A stretch of DNA of 64,000 nucleotides from Saccharomonospora sp. NB11 (GCF_015910535.1 NZ_JACBJG010000007.1:62001-126000); one strand, 5' to 3'. Shown: positions 32,735-42,464, counted from the first letter of the stretch. Translations and numbers: made by a program. The notes: generated from the sequence alone by a model not told the origin.

Positions 32735-33712
32735 GGTTGGGGGGCGTTGCTCCGCCAGCGTGATGACTCGGCGGGCCGTGTCGTGGTCGGTGACGAGGGT
32801 CGTCACCGTGCCCGAGCGCAGCACGGCGTCGATCGCCTCCGCCTTGGGCGTGGTGTAGCCGAGGGCGATCACGTCCGGGACCCGGCCGAGTTCGGCGTGG
32901 CTGATGGCGAGCACGTGGTGGGACAGGCCCGTGTCGAGAGCGTTGCCGTCCGCGTCGAACAGTCGGGCTGCCACTTCGGCCTTCGCGCCACGACGTGCGA
33001 TGTTCTCGCGCTCGGCCACCGACAGCGCGTCGTACACAGTGGACTCACCTGCCTCCCAGGCCCCGATGCTCACGACCGCCTTGGTGAGGTCGCGGAAGCG
33101 GCGGAACGTCTCCACGATGCCCGGCTGTCGGCGCAGGATGTCCGTGGTGCGACGGTCGGGCAGCACGAGCGGCGCGTAGATCGGGTACGCCTCGCCGCCC
33201 GACACCCCGGCGAGCCGGGACACGGTCTCCACGGAGCGGTCGCGGCGGTCCAACCCGGCCTGTACGCCGCACAGTTGCACGATGGGGCAGCGGGGCAGCG
33301 TGCGGATGTGTTCGGTCATGACGTTCACGGACCGAGCCCACGACAGGCCGATGACGTCGTCGGCGGTGGCGATCTCCGACAGCACCCGAGCGGCGAGCGC
33401 GCCGATGCGTTGGCGCAGTTCCGGCTTGGTCTCCGGCTTCACCGCTCGTTCGAGCACGAAGGCGCGGTCGAGGCCGTAGGCGGCGCGCAGTTCCTCGGAC
33501 AGGGTCGCCTCGACGGGTTCGGGCAGCGTGAACTCGATGCGGACCAGTCCGGTCTGTCGTGCCTTGTCGAGAAGTCGGGCGACTTTGAACCGGCTCATGC
33601 CGATGTCGTTCGCGATGTCCGACTTCGATTCGCCGAGGACGTAGAAGCGGTGGGCGATGGCGGCCACCTCGACGGCGTCGAACAGCGACCAGGAACGATT
33701 CCGCGCGCTCAT
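32729..33712 (-). CDS. SorC-family sugar-responsive transcriptional regulator
   Basis: 327 residues. The N-terminal helix-turn-helix (KSDIANDIGMSRFKVARLLDKA, residues about 30-51) is followed by the SorC sugar-phosphate binding domain, with IGLSWARSV, CPIVQLCGVQAG and VSIGAWEAGESTVYDAL. TAGAGT lies 6 nt before the ATG, so the mRNA is probably leaderless. The start codon sits inside the palindrome GCTCATATGAGC. It is divergent from the dehydrogenase/ABC operon and is its likely regulator. Confidence 0.9.
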   Translation of the reverse strand: MSARNRSWSLFDAVEVAAIAHRFYVLGESKSDIANDIGMSRFKVARLLDKARQTGLVRIEFTLPEPVEATLSEELRAAYGLDRAFVLERAVKPETKPELRQRIGALAARVLSEIATADDVIGLSWARSVNVMTEHIRTLPRCPIVQLCGVQAGLDRRDRSVETVSRLAGVSGGEAYPIYAPLVLPDRRTTDILRRQPGIVETFRRFRDLTKAVVSIGAWEAGESTVYDALSVAERENIARRGAKAEVAARLFDADGNALDTGLSHHVLAISHAELGRVPDVIALGYTTPKAEAIDAVLRSGTVTTLVTDHDTARRVITLAEQRPPTP

Positions 33713-33841
33713 ATGAGCACTCTAGCGCGATTTCCGCTCCGAGCTGTTGACGGATCAATACGAAGAGTCGTTCAATGCCTGCACATCTGAGAGTAATTCT
33801 GTCGTACGCGCTCGTTTGAGCGCAAGAAAGGTGGGCCGCCC
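33713..33841. promoter_or_regulatory. Divergent control region of the SorC-type gene and the polyol operon
   Basis: It holds TTGACGGATCAA (33747-33758) with a further TTCAA half-site, and an inverted repeat GCGCTC-gttt-GAGCGC (33808-33823). The latter lies just before the AAAGGTGGG ribosome-binding site of the dehydrogenase. These are candidate SorC operators. Confidence 0.55.
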
Positions 33842-34840
33842 ATGCGTGCCGCAGTCGTGGACCAGCCCGGAACGGTCCGGGTCGCTGACGTTCCGGACCC
33901 CGAACCCGGGCCCGCCGACGTCGTGGTGAAGGTCGGCGCGTGCGGCATCTGCGGCACCGACGTGCACATCGCCGACGGCCACTTCCCACCCACGCCGTAC
34001 CCGATCGTCCCGGGACACGAGTTCGCGGGCGAGATCGTCGAAGTGGGTCCCGAGGCTCCCGGCGGCTGGGCGGTCGGCGACCGGGTGGCGGTCGACCCGT
34101 CGCTGTTCTGCGGGCACTGCGGCCCCTGCCGGGCCGGGCACGGGAACCTGTGCGCCAACTGGGCTGCGACGGGTGACACCGTGGACGGAGCGTTCGCCGA
34201 GTACGTCGCCGTGCCCGCCGCCACCTGCTACCGCATGCCCGACGACATGACGTACGCGCAGGGCGCGCTCGTGGAGCCGGTGTCGTGTGCGGTGCACGGA
34301 GTCCGTCGCGTCGGTGTCGAGGCGGGGGAGCGGTTCCTCGTCATGGGCGCGGGCACGATGGGGCTGATTCTGCAGCAACTGCTTCAGCGGGCGGGCGCCC
34401 ACGTCACCGTGGTGGACCGCAACGCCGATCGCCTGCCGAGGGCGACGTCGCTCGGCGCCGCCGCGGTCGCCACGGACGCGGCCGAGCTGGACGGTGAGAC
34501 CTTCGACGTGGCGGTGGACTGCACGGGCGCGGCTCCCGCGATCGAGGCCGCGTTCGACAAGCTGCGCCGGGGCGGGCGATTCCTCGTCTTCGGGGTCGCG
34601 CCGGAACAGGACCGCGTGGCGTTGTCGCCGTTCCGCATCTACAACGACGAGATCACGATCGTAGGATCGATGGCGGTGCTGCACAGCTTCGGCGCCGCGC
34701 TCGACCTGGTCGCCGGTGGGGCCGTCGACACCGACGCGCTCGTGACGCACTCGTTGCCGCTGGAGCGGTTCCCCGACGCGCTCGACCTCATGCGCGGCGG
34801 CACGGGACTCAAGATTCAGGTCGTTCCTGAAGGGAAGTGA
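33842..34840 (+). CDS. Zinc-dependent medium-chain alcohol/polyol dehydrogenase
   Basis: 332 residues. The catalytic zinc motif is GACGICGTDVHIADG with GHEFAGEIVEVG. The structural zinc site is CGHCGPCRAGHGNLC. The Rossmann NAD-binding segment is FLVMGAGTMGLIL. It is closest to sorbitol/arabinitol-type dehydrogenases by motif pattern. As first gene of an ABC operon under a SorC regulator, it probably oxidises the imported polyol; the exact substrate is not determinable. Confidence 0.88.
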   Translation: MRAAVVDQPGTVRVADVPDPEPGPADVVVKVGACGICGTDVHIADGHFPPTPYPIVPGHEFAGEIVEVGPEAPGGWAVGDRVAVDPSLFCGHCGPCRAGHGNLCANWAATGDTVDGAFAEYVAVPAATCYRMPDDMTYAQGALVEPVSCAVHGVRRVGVEAGERFLVMGAGTMGLILQQLLQRAGAHVTVVDRNADRLPRATSLGAAAVATDAAELDGETFDVAVDCTGAAPAIEAAFDKLRRGGRFLVFGVAPEQDRVALSPFRIYNDEITIVGSMAVLHSFGAALDLVAGGAVDTDALVTHSLPLERFPDALDLMRGGTGLKIQVVPEGK

Positions 34841-34844
34841 GCGC

Positions 34845-36206
34845 ATGCTGCGAGCACCGCGTGGACATCGGCGTCACCGCGTGCCGTTGCTGCTGGTCGC
34901 CGTCCTGCTCGCTCTCACGGGGTGTGCGGGCGCGGGAGCGGTCGGCACGGGTGGCCGCTCACTCGTCGTCGCGATCGTGGCCAATCCGCAGATGAACGAC
35001 GCGATCGCGTTGTCCGACCGGTTCGAGCGGGAACACGGGGTCGAGCTGACGTTCGTGTCGTTGCCGGAGAACCAGGCGCGAGCGAAGATCACGGCCTCGA
35101 CCGCCACCCAGGGCGGCGAGTTCGACATCGTCATGATCAGCAACTACGAGACCCCGCAATGGGCGGCGAACGGGTGGCTGACCGATCTGGGCCCGTACCT
35201 GGCGGCCGACCCCGACTACGACGTCGACGACTTCATCCCCAGCATCCGCGAGTCCTTGTCGTACGAGGGATCGATGTACGCGGTGCCGTTCTACGGCGAG
35301 TCGTCGTTCCTCGCCTACCGCAAGGACCTCTTCGCCGAGGCGGGCCTGGCGATGCCCGAACGGCCGACGTGGCAACAGATCGCGGAGTTCGCCGCCGTGC
35401 TGGACGACGACGAGGCGGGGATCGCCGGGATCTGCCTGCGCGGCAAGCCCGGTTGGGGTGAGAGCCTCGCGCCGTTGACGACGGTCGTGAACACCTTCGG
35501 CGGCCGGTGGTTCGACGAGAATTGGAACGCGCAGCTCACCTCGCCCGAGTTCCGGGAGGCGACGCAGTTCTACGTCGACCTGGTGCGCGAGCACGGCGAG
35601 GTGGGCGCGTCGAGTGCGGGCTTCTCCGAGTGCGGCACGCGGTACACGCAGGGCCAGGCCGCCATGTGGTACGACGCGACCGTCATGGCGGGCACCAACG
35701 AGGATCCGGCGTCCAGCAAGGTGGTCGGCAAGTCCGGCTACGCGCCCGCGCCGGTGGTCGACACGGAGGCCAGCGGCTGGCTCTACACGTGGTCGCTGGC
35801 GATTCCGGCGAGCGCGGAGAACCCCGACCTGGCGTGGGAGTTCATGAGCTGGATGACCGACAAGGACTACGTGCGCCTGGTCGGTGAGGAACTGGGCTGG
35901 AACCGGGTGCCGCCGGGCTGTCGACAGTCCACCTACGACATTCCCGAGTACCGCGAGGCCGCGAGCGCGTACGCCGACGCGACGCTCGACGGCATCCGCC
36001 ACGCGAACCAAGCCGAGACCATGACCCGGCCGGTGCCGTACGACGGCATCCAGTTCGTCGGCATACCCGAGTTCCAGGACCTCGGCACTCGGGTGAGCCA
36101 GCAGATCTCCGCGGCCATCGCAGGGCAGCAGACCGTGGAGGAGGCGCTGGAGCAGTCCCAGTCCTACGCCGACACCGTGGGCGAGTCGTACCGGGAGAGT
36201 CGATGA
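34845..36206 (+). CDS. ABC sugar/polyol-binding lipoprotein (family 1 SBP)
   Basis: 453 residues with a signal peptide and lipobox LALTGCAG, then a MalE-type binding fold (VAIVANPQMNDAIALSDRFEREHG, FDIVMISNYETPQWAANGWL, AVPFYGESSFLAYRKDLF). It captures the substrate outside the membrane and hands it to the two permeases that follow. It starts 4 nt after the dehydrogenase stop and overlaps the next gene by 4 nt (ATGA). Confidence 0.92.
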   Translation: MLRAPRGHRRHRVPLLLVAVLLALTGCAGAGAVGTGGRSLVVAIVANPQMNDAIALSDRFEREHGVELTFVSLPENQARAKITASTATQGGEFDIVMISNYETPQWAANGWLTDLGPYLAADPDYDVDDFIPSIRESLSYEGSMYAVPFYGESSFLAYRKDLFAEAGLAMPERPTWQQIAEFAAVLDDDEAGIAGICLRGKPGWGESLAPLTTVVNTFGGRWFDENWNAQLTSPEFREATQFYVDLVREHGEVGASSAGFSECGTRYTQGQAAMWYDATVMAGTNEDPASSKVVGKSGYAPAPVVDTEASGWLYTWSLAIPASAENPDLAWEFMSWMTDKDYVRLVGEELGWNRVPPGCRQSTYDIPEYREAASAYADATLDGIRHANQAETMTRPVPYDGIQFVGIPEFQDLGTRVSQQISAAIAGQQTVEEALEQSQSYADTVGESYRESR

Positions 36207-37129
36207 CGACAGTTCTGGCCGAGGAGGCGACCACGCGGCAGGTGCAGCCCCGCCCGCGTCGTCGGGAGAATCCGTGGAAACGGCGGGCGCCGTTGCTGCC
36301 CGCGCTCGTCTTCACCATCGCCGTCACGCAGGTGCCGTTCCTGCTGACGGTGGTCTACTCGTTCCAGTCGTGGAACCTGGTGCGGCCGGGGTCGCAGCAC
36401 TTCGTCGGGTTCGACAACTACGTCGACGTGCTCACCGACAGCCAGTTCCGCGGCGCCATGCTCAACACGGTGCTGTTGACCGTGGTGTGCGTGTTCGTGT
36501 CGATGGCGCTGGGGCTGGGGTTGGCGTTGCTGCTCGACCGGGCGTTCCCCGGGCGCGCGGTGGTGCGGACGCTGATCATCACGCCGTTCCTCATCCTGCC
36601 CGCCGCAGGGGCGCTGCTGTGGAAGACCACGATGTTCGACCCCACCTACGGGCTCGTGAACTTCGTGTTCGGCGCGGACGTCGACTGGTTGTCGGAGTAT
36701 CCGCTGGCGTCGGTGATGGCTCAGGTCGTGTGGCAGTGGACGCCGTTCATGACGCTGCTGATCCTCGCCGGGTTGCAGGCCCAGTCGAAGGAGGTGCTGG
36801 AGGCGGCGCAGATGGACGGCGCGGGCCGGTGGCGCACGTTCGCGTCGGTGACGTTGCCGCAGCTCGCCCGGTACCTGCAGTTGGCCGCGCTGCTCGGCGC
36901 GATCTACATCGTCAACTCGTTCGACGCGATCTATCTGATGACCCAGGGCGGGCCCGGCACGGCCAGCACCAACCTGCCGTTCTACATCTACCAGCGGGCC
37001 TTCGAGGGTTTCGACGTCGGTCAGTCGTCGGCGATGGGGGTCATCGTGGTGGTGTTGACGCTGCTGGTGGCCACGTTCGCGCTGCGCCTGATGTTCCGGT
37101 CGTTCGACGTGAGCGGAGGCGTGAAGTGA
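36203..37129 (+). CDS. ABC transporter permease, MalF/UgpA type
   Basis: 308 residues with about six transmembrane helices. The cytoplasmic EAA loop is EVLEAAQMDGAGRWRTFASVTLPQL. The N-terminus carries a long basic tail (QVQPRPRRRENPWKRR) before the first helix. It forms the channel with the next permease. No ATPase gene follows; in many actinobacteria a shared MsiK-type ATPase serves such systems. Confidence 0.92.
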   Translation: MTTVLAEEATTRQVQPRPRRRENPWKRRAPLLPALVFTIAVTQVPFLLTVVYSFQSWNLVRPGSQHFVGFDNYVDVLTDSQFRGAMLNTVLLTVVCVFVSMALGLGLALLLDRAFPGRAVVRTLIITPFLILPAAGALLWKTTMFDPTYGLVNFVFGADVDWLSEYPLASVMAQVVWQWTPFMTLLILAGLQAQSKEVLEAAQMDGAGRWRTFASVTLPQLARYLQLAALLGAIYIVNSFDAIYLMTQGGPGTASTNLPFYIYQRAFEGFDVGQSSAMGVIVVVLTLLVATFALRLMFRSFDVSGGVK

Positions 37130-37935
37130 AGCTGGGGCGGGCGTCGTTGACCGCGTTCACCTGGGTGGTCGCGGTGTTGTTCGTGTTCCCGGTCGTGTGG
37201 ATGGTGGTGACGGCGTTCAAGCGCGAGGCCGACGCCTACACCGATCCGCCGTCGGTGGTCTTCACCCCGACCTGGGAGCAGTTCGCCGGCGTGGTCGAGC
37301 GGGGTTTCCTTCCCTACCTCGCCAACTCGGCGTTCGTCACGGTGACCTCGACGGTGTTCGTGCTGTTGTTGGGCATCCCCGCGGCGTACGCGCTGTCGCT
37401 GGCGCCGATCAAGCGCACCGAGAACGCGTTGGGCTTCTTCCTGTCGACGAAGATGCTGCCGATCGTCGCGGCGATCATCCCGCTCTACGTGATCTCGCAG
37501 AACGTGCGGCTGCTCGACCACGTGTGGGCGCTGGTCGTCCTCTACACCGCGATGAACCTGCCGTTGGCGGTGTGGATGATGCGGTCGTTCCTGCTGGAAG
37601 TGCCCAAGGAGATGATCGAGGCGGCGCGGATCGACGGGGCGTCGTTGCCGATGCTGCTGCGTCGCGTGGTGCTGCCGGTGGTGGCTCCCGGTATCGCGGC
37701 CACGGCGTTGATCTGCGTGATCTTCTCGTGGACGGAGTTCTTCTACGCGATCAACCTGACGGCGGCGCGTGCGGGGACGGTGCCGGTGTTCTTGTCCGGC
37801 TTCATCACGAGCGAGGGCCTCTACTGGGCGCAACTGTCGGCCGCCGCGCTGCTCGCGTCGCTGCCGGTGATGATCATCGGCTGGATCGCGCAGAAACACC
37901 TCGTGCGTGGCCTGTCCATGGGCGCGGTGAAGTAG
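37126..37935 (+). CDS. ABC transporter permease, MalG/UgpE type
   Basis: 269 residues with about six membrane helices and EAA loop EMIEAARIDGASLPMLLRRVVLP. The GTG start overlaps the preceding stop (GTGA). It is the last gene of the operon, and the operon has no ATP-binding subunit. Confidence 0.92.
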   Translation: MKLGRASLTAFTWVVAVLFVFPVVWMVVTAFKREADAYTDPPSVVFTPTWEQFAGVVERGFLPYLANSAFVTVTSTVFVLLLGIPAAYALSLAPIKRTENALGFFLSTKMLPIVAAIIPLYVISQNVRLLDHVWALVVLYTAMNLPLAVWMMRSFLLEVPKEMIEAARIDGASLPMLLRRVVLPVVAPGIAATALICVIFSWTEFFYAINLTAARAGTVPVFLSGFITSEGLYWAQLSAAALLASLPVMIIGWIAQKHLVRGLSMGAVK

Positions 37936-38036
37936 GCCGCCGACCGCGCCACCGCGGGCGGAGGGTTGATCACGCCGAGTCCGGGAATCCGGAGGGCGTC
38001 ACCGTCGTCGCGGTGTGCAGCGGGAGGTGAGCGGTC

Positions 38037-38414
38037 GTGCGTGGGCTGGTCGTGGGGGTGGTCGTCGGCGTCGCCGCGGTGACGGGTCTGCTCACGGGGT
38101 GTGGCGGGGGCGACGCCCCCTCGGAGCCGGTGTCACCGCCTCCCACGACGTCCCTGGGGCCGACGGAGTCGACGACTCCCCGGCCCGTCGAGGTGACCGC
38201 ACGCGGCACCGTGGAGCGCGGGGTCGAGCCGAACTGCCTCGTGTTGGCCGCCGACGACCGGGAGTACCTCCTGTTGGAGGCCGGGCCCGAGATGCGTCCG
38301 GGCGTGGAGGTCACGGTGCGGGGCACGACACGACCGGACCTGCCCACCACCTGCATGCAGGGAACGCCCCTCGTCGTCGACCGCGTCGAATCGGTCGAGG
38401 GAGGTCCCTCGTGA
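38037..38414 (+). CDS. Small lipoprotein of unknown function
   Basis: 125 residues. It has a hydrophobic signal and lipobox GLLTGCGG (Cys near residue 22), a Pro/Thr/Ser-rich linker, then a compact beta-type domain with two cysteines (VEPNCLVLAADDREYLLL, PTTCMQGTPLVV) that may form a disulfide. GTG start after GGGAGGTGA. No homologue recognised. It precedes the stress-protein gene by 28 nt and may be co-transcribed. Confidence 0.75.
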   Translation: MRGLVVGVVVGVAAVTGLLTGCGGGDAPSEPVSPPPTTSLGPTESTTPRPVEVTARGTVERGVEPNCLVLAADDREYLLLEAGPEMRPGVEVTVRGTTRPDLPTTCMQGTPLVVDRVESVEGGPS

Positions 38415-38442
38415 CGCGGAAGTACTCGGCCGGGGAGCGGCC

Positions 38443-39360
38443 ATGAGCAGGCAGTGGTCGACGGACTGGTCGCCGACGGACGCGCGAGGCTCGGTGCTCG
38501 CGTGCTTCGACGGGTCCGACGGCGGGCGACGTGCGGTGTGGTGGGCCGCAGGAGAAGCTGCGTCACGCCGGTGCCCGCTGGTGATCGTGTGGTCGTTGGA
38601 GTGGGACACCCCGGGCGCACGGGGTGAGCGACTCGAAGCCGGGGACGCCGTCGAGGGCACGCGGGGAATCCTGCGGCAGCTCGCCGACGACTGTCGTGCG
38701 TTGCATCCGGAACTCACGGTGCTGACCACGCTGCCCGACGGCGCGCCCGAGGTCACGGTCACCGAGCTCACCGAGGACGTCGAGCCCGTGATGGTGGTGG
38801 CGGGTGCCTCGGGCCGCGGCGCGCTGTCGCGCATGCTGCTCGGGTCGACGGTGGCGTACTTCGCTCGGTTCCTGCCGCAACCCCTGGTTGTCGTGCGCGG
38901 CGCACCCGCGCCACTGCAGGCGCCCGTCGTCGTGGGGATCGACGGGTCGGGCACCAGCGTGCGGGCCGTCGAGTTCGCACTCACCTTCGCCGAACGGCAC
39001 GGTGTCCCGGTGCGGGCCGTGCATTCGTGGACGGACTGGCCGTTGGACGTCTACGCCACCGCGCCGCCTGGCCAGGCGGGGCTCTACCACGTGGACGACG
39101 CCGTCCAGGAGATCGCGCGGGAACAGCTCACCCGGGCGGCCGAACGGCACCCGAACGTCACGGTGCAGTGGGACGCGGTCACCGAACGGCCGACCCACGC
39201 GTTGCTCGACCGCAGCGAGGGCGCCCGGCTGCTCGTGGTCGGCAGTCACGGCCGAGGCCGGATGACCCGAGCCCTGCTCGGCTCGGTGAGTCACGCGGTG
39301 CTCTACCACGCCCCGTGTCCGGTGGCGGTGCTCCGCCGCCACGAGGACGAGGACGACTAG
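38443..39360 (+). CDS. Tandem universal stress protein (UspA family)
   Basis: 305 residues with two Usp domains. Each ends in an ATP-binding G-x2-G-x9-G-S/T pattern: GASGRGALSRMLLGSTVAY in the first and GSHGRGRMTRALLGSVSHA in the second. In mycobacteria such proteins belong to the hypoxia/dormancy response; a link to the hydrogenase lifestyle here is inferred only. Confidence 0.92.
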   Translation: MSRQWSTDWSPTDARGSVLACFDGSDGGRRAVWWAAGEAASRRCPLVIVWSLEWDTPGARGERLEAGDAVEGTRGILRQLADDCRALHPELTVLTTLPDGAPEVTVTELTEDVEPVMVVAGASGRGALSRMLLGSTVAYFARFLPQPLVVVRGAPAPLQAPVVVGIDGSGTSVRAVEFALTFAERHGVPVRAVHSWTDWPLDVYATAPPGQAGLYHVDDAVQEIAREQLTRAAERHPNVTVQWDAVTERPTHALLDRSEGARLLVVGSHGRGRMTRALLGSVSHAVLYHAPCPVAVLRRHEDEDD

Positions 39361-39435
39361 GAGCCTCCAGCCGGTCCAGTCGTTGACCCGGACGGTGGTT
39401 CTCCGCGGGGGCGGCGACGAAAGGCCCCATACCGA

Positions 39436-40572
39436 TCACCGTGGCTCGTCGTCCTTCACGCCGTCCTCCGGTGGTTCGCGGGGTGGTTCCTCCGACTCCG
39501 CCGCCTCCTCCGCCTCGATCTTGCTGCGGGCCGCGGTGTGTTCGGCGACAGCCAGGACCACGCCGCGGACGGCGGCCACGACGGGTACCGCGAACAGTGC
39601 ACCCGCGATGCCGCCTTCTGCGCCACCGATCACCAGCGCGACCAGCACCACGGCGGGGTGCAGGTTGCTGAAGTTGCCCTGCAGCAGAGGATGCAGCACC
39701 TGCCCTTCGAGCTGCTGCACGGCCAGCACGACGCCCAGGATGATGAGCGCGGCGACGAAGCCGTTGCTGACCAGTGTCACGGCGACCGCGAGGAAGCCGG
39801 AGACCACCGCGCCCACGTACGGGATGAAACCGCCGACGAACGTCAGCGCGGCGAGAGGAACGGCCAGGGGGACACCCACCACGGCGAGGCCGATGCCGAT
39901 GCCGAGCGCGTCGATGAGCGCCACGAGTGCCGTCACCCGCACGTAGAGCACGACCCCGCGGTAGGCGCGGCGTCCGGCATCGTCGACGACGGCGCGGGTG
40001 GTGGGTCGCCAGGGGACCAGGGTCGCCGCCCACAGTCGTGGCCCCGCGTACAGGAACATGATGAACAGCACGAGCGCGATCACCAGGCCCACCAGGAACG
40101 CGCCGACGGTGCTGAACGCGGTGACGGCCTGGCCGAGCACCTCGCCCTGGTTGCTGCCGAGCCAGTCCTGCACCCGGCTGAGGAGGTCCGTGCTGAAGGG
40201 CAGTGAGCTGTCGGCGAGCCAGGTTTCGAGCCGTTCGATGCTCTCGATCACGCGGAGTCGGAGCTCGTCGTAGGAGTCGATGATCGAGAAGACCACGACC
40301 GCCAGCAGACCGCCGACGACGACGAGCCCGAGGACGAGCGCGGCGAGGACCGCGAGCGAGCGCGGCCAGCGACGGCGGACGAGCCAGCCGACGACGGGTT
40401 CGAGCATCGCGGTGAGCAACAGCGCCACGAACAGCGGGATGAGCACGTAGCTCAGTTGCTTGACGATGTTGCGCAACGCCCACAGCGCGCCGAACACCAG
40501 GAGGAACTGCGCGGAGAAGAGGGCTGCGCGACGGAGCGTGCCGGCGGTGAACCTCACGGCCGGCTCGGACAT
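39436..40572 (-). CDS. AI-2E family transporter
   Basis: 378-residue membrane protein with about eight helices in the AI-2E/PerM arrangement: two N-terminal helices, a soluble segment (residues about 90-150) and a C-terminal block with VGGFIPYVGAVVSG, typical of the family. The acidic C-terminal tail (EEAAESEEPPREPPEDG) is hydrophilic. Substrates are varied in this family and cannot be inferred. ATG after GGAGGTGCC. Confidence 0.88.
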   Translation of the reverse strand: MSEPAVRFTAGTLRRAALFSAQFLLVFGALWALRNIVKQLSYVLIPLFVALLLTAMLEPVVGWLVRRRWPRSLAVLAALVLGLVVVGGLLAVVVFSIIDSYDELRLRVIESIERLETWLADSSLPFSTDLLSRVQDWLGSNQGEVLGQAVTAFSTVGAFLVGLVIALVLFIMFLYAGPRLWAATLVPWRPTTRAVVDDAGRRAYRGVVLYVRVTALVALIDALGIGIGLAVVGVPLAVPLAALTFVGGFIPYVGAVVSGFLAVAVTLVSNGFVAALIILGVVLAVQQLEGQVLHPLLQGNFSNLHPAVVLVALVIGGAEGGIAGALFAVPVVAAVRGVVLAVAEHTAARSKIEAEEAAESEEPPREPPEDGVKDDEPR

Positions 40573-41025
40573 GGCACCTCCAGCGACGCCTACGCGATCT
40601 GTGAGCGCGGATTGCCACGCGGTGAGGAGGTGAAACGCGAGCCAGCCGACCGAGCGTTACCGCACCGTGCCCGGTGACCGTTTGTCACCGCAAGGGGAGG
40701 GGTAGTCCCCCGACATGGGCGTGGTGACGGACACAGTGCAGCGAGCGCGCGACACGCGGCGTTGCCACGAGGGTTCGGCGTCCCGGTCGGGCTGTCACGT
40801 CGGGGCGACGGCGGCGTACCCGATGGTGAGCGCGGGCGACACCGTGGTGACCGCCGAGGCGAGTCGACCGCTCGCGCAGGACTCCGTCACGAGTCCGTTG
40901 CGAGCTCCGTTCACCCGGTACGCCGAGGCCGCGGGCGAGGCAAACCTGACCGAGTCGGGGCGAAGACACCTGCACGTAGCCGACTCACGGACCAACGACG
41001 ATTGAACGGGCTTCGGGAGTGCGCG
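40573..41025. other. 453-nt stretch before the DUF3040 gene, no confident gene
   Basis: A 96-codon frame from ATG 40715 to 41005 ends 20 nt before the DUF3040 start and is preceded at some distance by GGGGAGGGG. Its protein has no recognisable domain and ordinary codon structure is not evident. It is left as a weak candidate only. Confidence 0.4.
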
Positions 41026-41316
41026 ATGTTGAGCCACCACGAACGGCGGGAGTTGGAACGGATACAGGAGTGGTTCGAGTACGACGACCCGCACCTCGCC
41101 AAGGCACTCGGGCAGGTCGGAACGCCCGGTGGTTGGGCCCGCTCCCGCACGCTCCGCTATGCGGTCGACGCGCTCGCCATCGCCCTCATCGTGCTGGGCG
41201 TGGTGACGCTCAACTTCGGGTTGATCTTCTTCGGTGCGGTGTGCCTGGCGGCGGCGGCCTGCCTGCACGTCACCCGTTGGAACAACGCTCCGGTGCGGCA
41301 CCGGCGCCTGGAGTGA
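41026..41316 (+). CDS. DUF3040 family membrane protein
   Basis: 96 residues. It begins MLSHHERRELERIQEWFEYDD, the diagnostic DUF3040 N-terminus, and has two transmembrane helices (ALAIALIVLGVVTLNFGLIFF and the following segment). It is a common small actinobacterial membrane protein without known function. Convergent with purC, 4 nt apart. Confidence 0.88.
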   Translation: MLSHHERRELERIQEWFEYDDPHLAKALGQVGTPGGWARSRTLRYAVDALAIALIVLGVVTLNFGLIFFGAVCLAAAACLHVTRWNNAPVRHRRLE

Positions 41317-41320
41317 CGCG

Positions 41321-42163
41321 TCAGGACTGCCAGGTGCGCCCGGTGAGTCGCTCGTACACGTCGATGTAGCGGCTGCGGGTCACTTCCACCACGTCGGGCG
41401 GCACGGCGGGACCGGGGGGTGTCTTGTCCCAGCCCGTGGAGGTGGCCCAGTCGCGGACGAGCTGCTTGTCGAAGGAGTCCTGCGGGCGGCCCGGCTCCCA
41501 GCTGTGGGCGGGCCAGAACCGGGACGAGTCGGAGGTGAGGACTTCGTCTCCGAGAGTGAGGGTGCCGTCGGAGTCCCAGCCGAACTCCAGCTTGGTGTCG
41601 GCCACGATGATGCCGCGTTCGAATGCGTACTCGGCGCCCTCGCGGTAGATGCGCAAGGTCAACTCGCGCAGTCGTTCGGCGGTCTCACGGCCCTCCTGCG
41701 CGACGACGTCGTCGAACGTGATCGGCAGGTCGTGGCCCGCGTCGGCCTTCGTCGTGGGGGTGAAGATCGGTTCGGGCAGCTTGCTGCCCTCCTCCAGGCC
41801 GGGTGGGAGGGGAACGCCGCACACGCTGGAGGTGCGCCGGTACTCCGCCAGTGCCGAACCTGTGAGGTAGCCGCGGGCCACGCATTCCACCTTGATCATG
41901 GTGAGGGGGCGGCAGCGGATGGCCCGCCCCGCGAACTCGGCGGGCACGTCGGTGGCCGAGATCAGGTGGTTGGGCACGATGTCGCGGAAACGCTCGAACC
42001 ACCACACCGAGAGTTGGGTGAGCAACGCGCCTTTGTCGGGAATGGGCGTGGGCAGTGGCACGTCGTACACCGACACGCGGTCGGACGCGACGAGCAGGAG
42101 GTCGCCTCGGTCCTCGTACAGATCGCGGACCTTGCCCGCATGCAGGTGCTTCACGCGCGTCAT
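41321..42163 (-). CDS. purC: Phosphoribosylaminoimidazole-succinocarboxamide synthase
   Basis: 280-residue SAICAR synthetase of de novo purine synthesis. Motifs: GKVRDLYEDRGDLLLVASDRVS, VECVARGYLTGSALAEY, DTKLEFGWDSDG and the C-terminal LTSDSSRFWPA. The ATG is the one giving MTRVKHLHAGKVRDLY; the frame extends 12 codons further upstream without conservation. Confidence 0.96.
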   Translation of the reverse strand: MTRVKHLHAGKVRDLYEDRGDLLLVASDRVSVYDVPLPTPIPDKGALLTQLSVWWFERFRDIVPNHLISATDVPAEFAGRAIRCRPLTMIKVECVARGYLTGSALAEYRRTSSVCGVPLPPGLEEGSKLPEPIFTPTTKADAGHDLPITFDDVVAQEGRETAERLRELTLRIYREGAEYAFERGIIVADTKLEFGWDSDGTLTLGDEVLTSDSSRFWPAHSWEPGRPQDSFDKQLVRDWATSTGWDKTPPGPAVPPDVVEVTRSRYIDVYERLTGRTWQS

Positions 42164-42464
42164 CGTAGTTGGCCCTCGACTGCCGTCGACCGGGCCCACG
42201 GGCGGGGGAGACGCCGGTTGTGGCTCACATCACGCACTGGCCACAGTGGACTGACGCGGGGCAGCGCGGCGCGACGCGGCGCGGGTCGTGGTGGCGTAAT
42301 TTCCGGCCCCCCTACAGGGATTCTGTGCGTTTTCCATGATCGTGACAGACTGCGCTCGGCTCGTTACATCGGAAGTTCCCGGTCAGTAGGATCGCCGTCG
42401 TCGGGAAACCGAATTCCCTTCGGTGCGCGTGGCGCCGGCGGATCTTGAGGAGGCGTGCTCGACA
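42164..42464. promoter_or_regulatory. Divergent promoter region of purC and the DUF574 methyltransferase
   Basis: About 300 nt without a gene. For the rightward gene a possible -10 TAGGAT is at 42387. A block rich in GCGGCGCG at 42258-42286 has no clear role. No purine riboswitch pattern was recognised. Confidence 0.4.

Noticed and set aside
40715-41005. 96-codon frame before the DUF3040 gene
   Set aside because: No domain and no well-placed ribosome-binding site. Kept only as a note in the gap entry.
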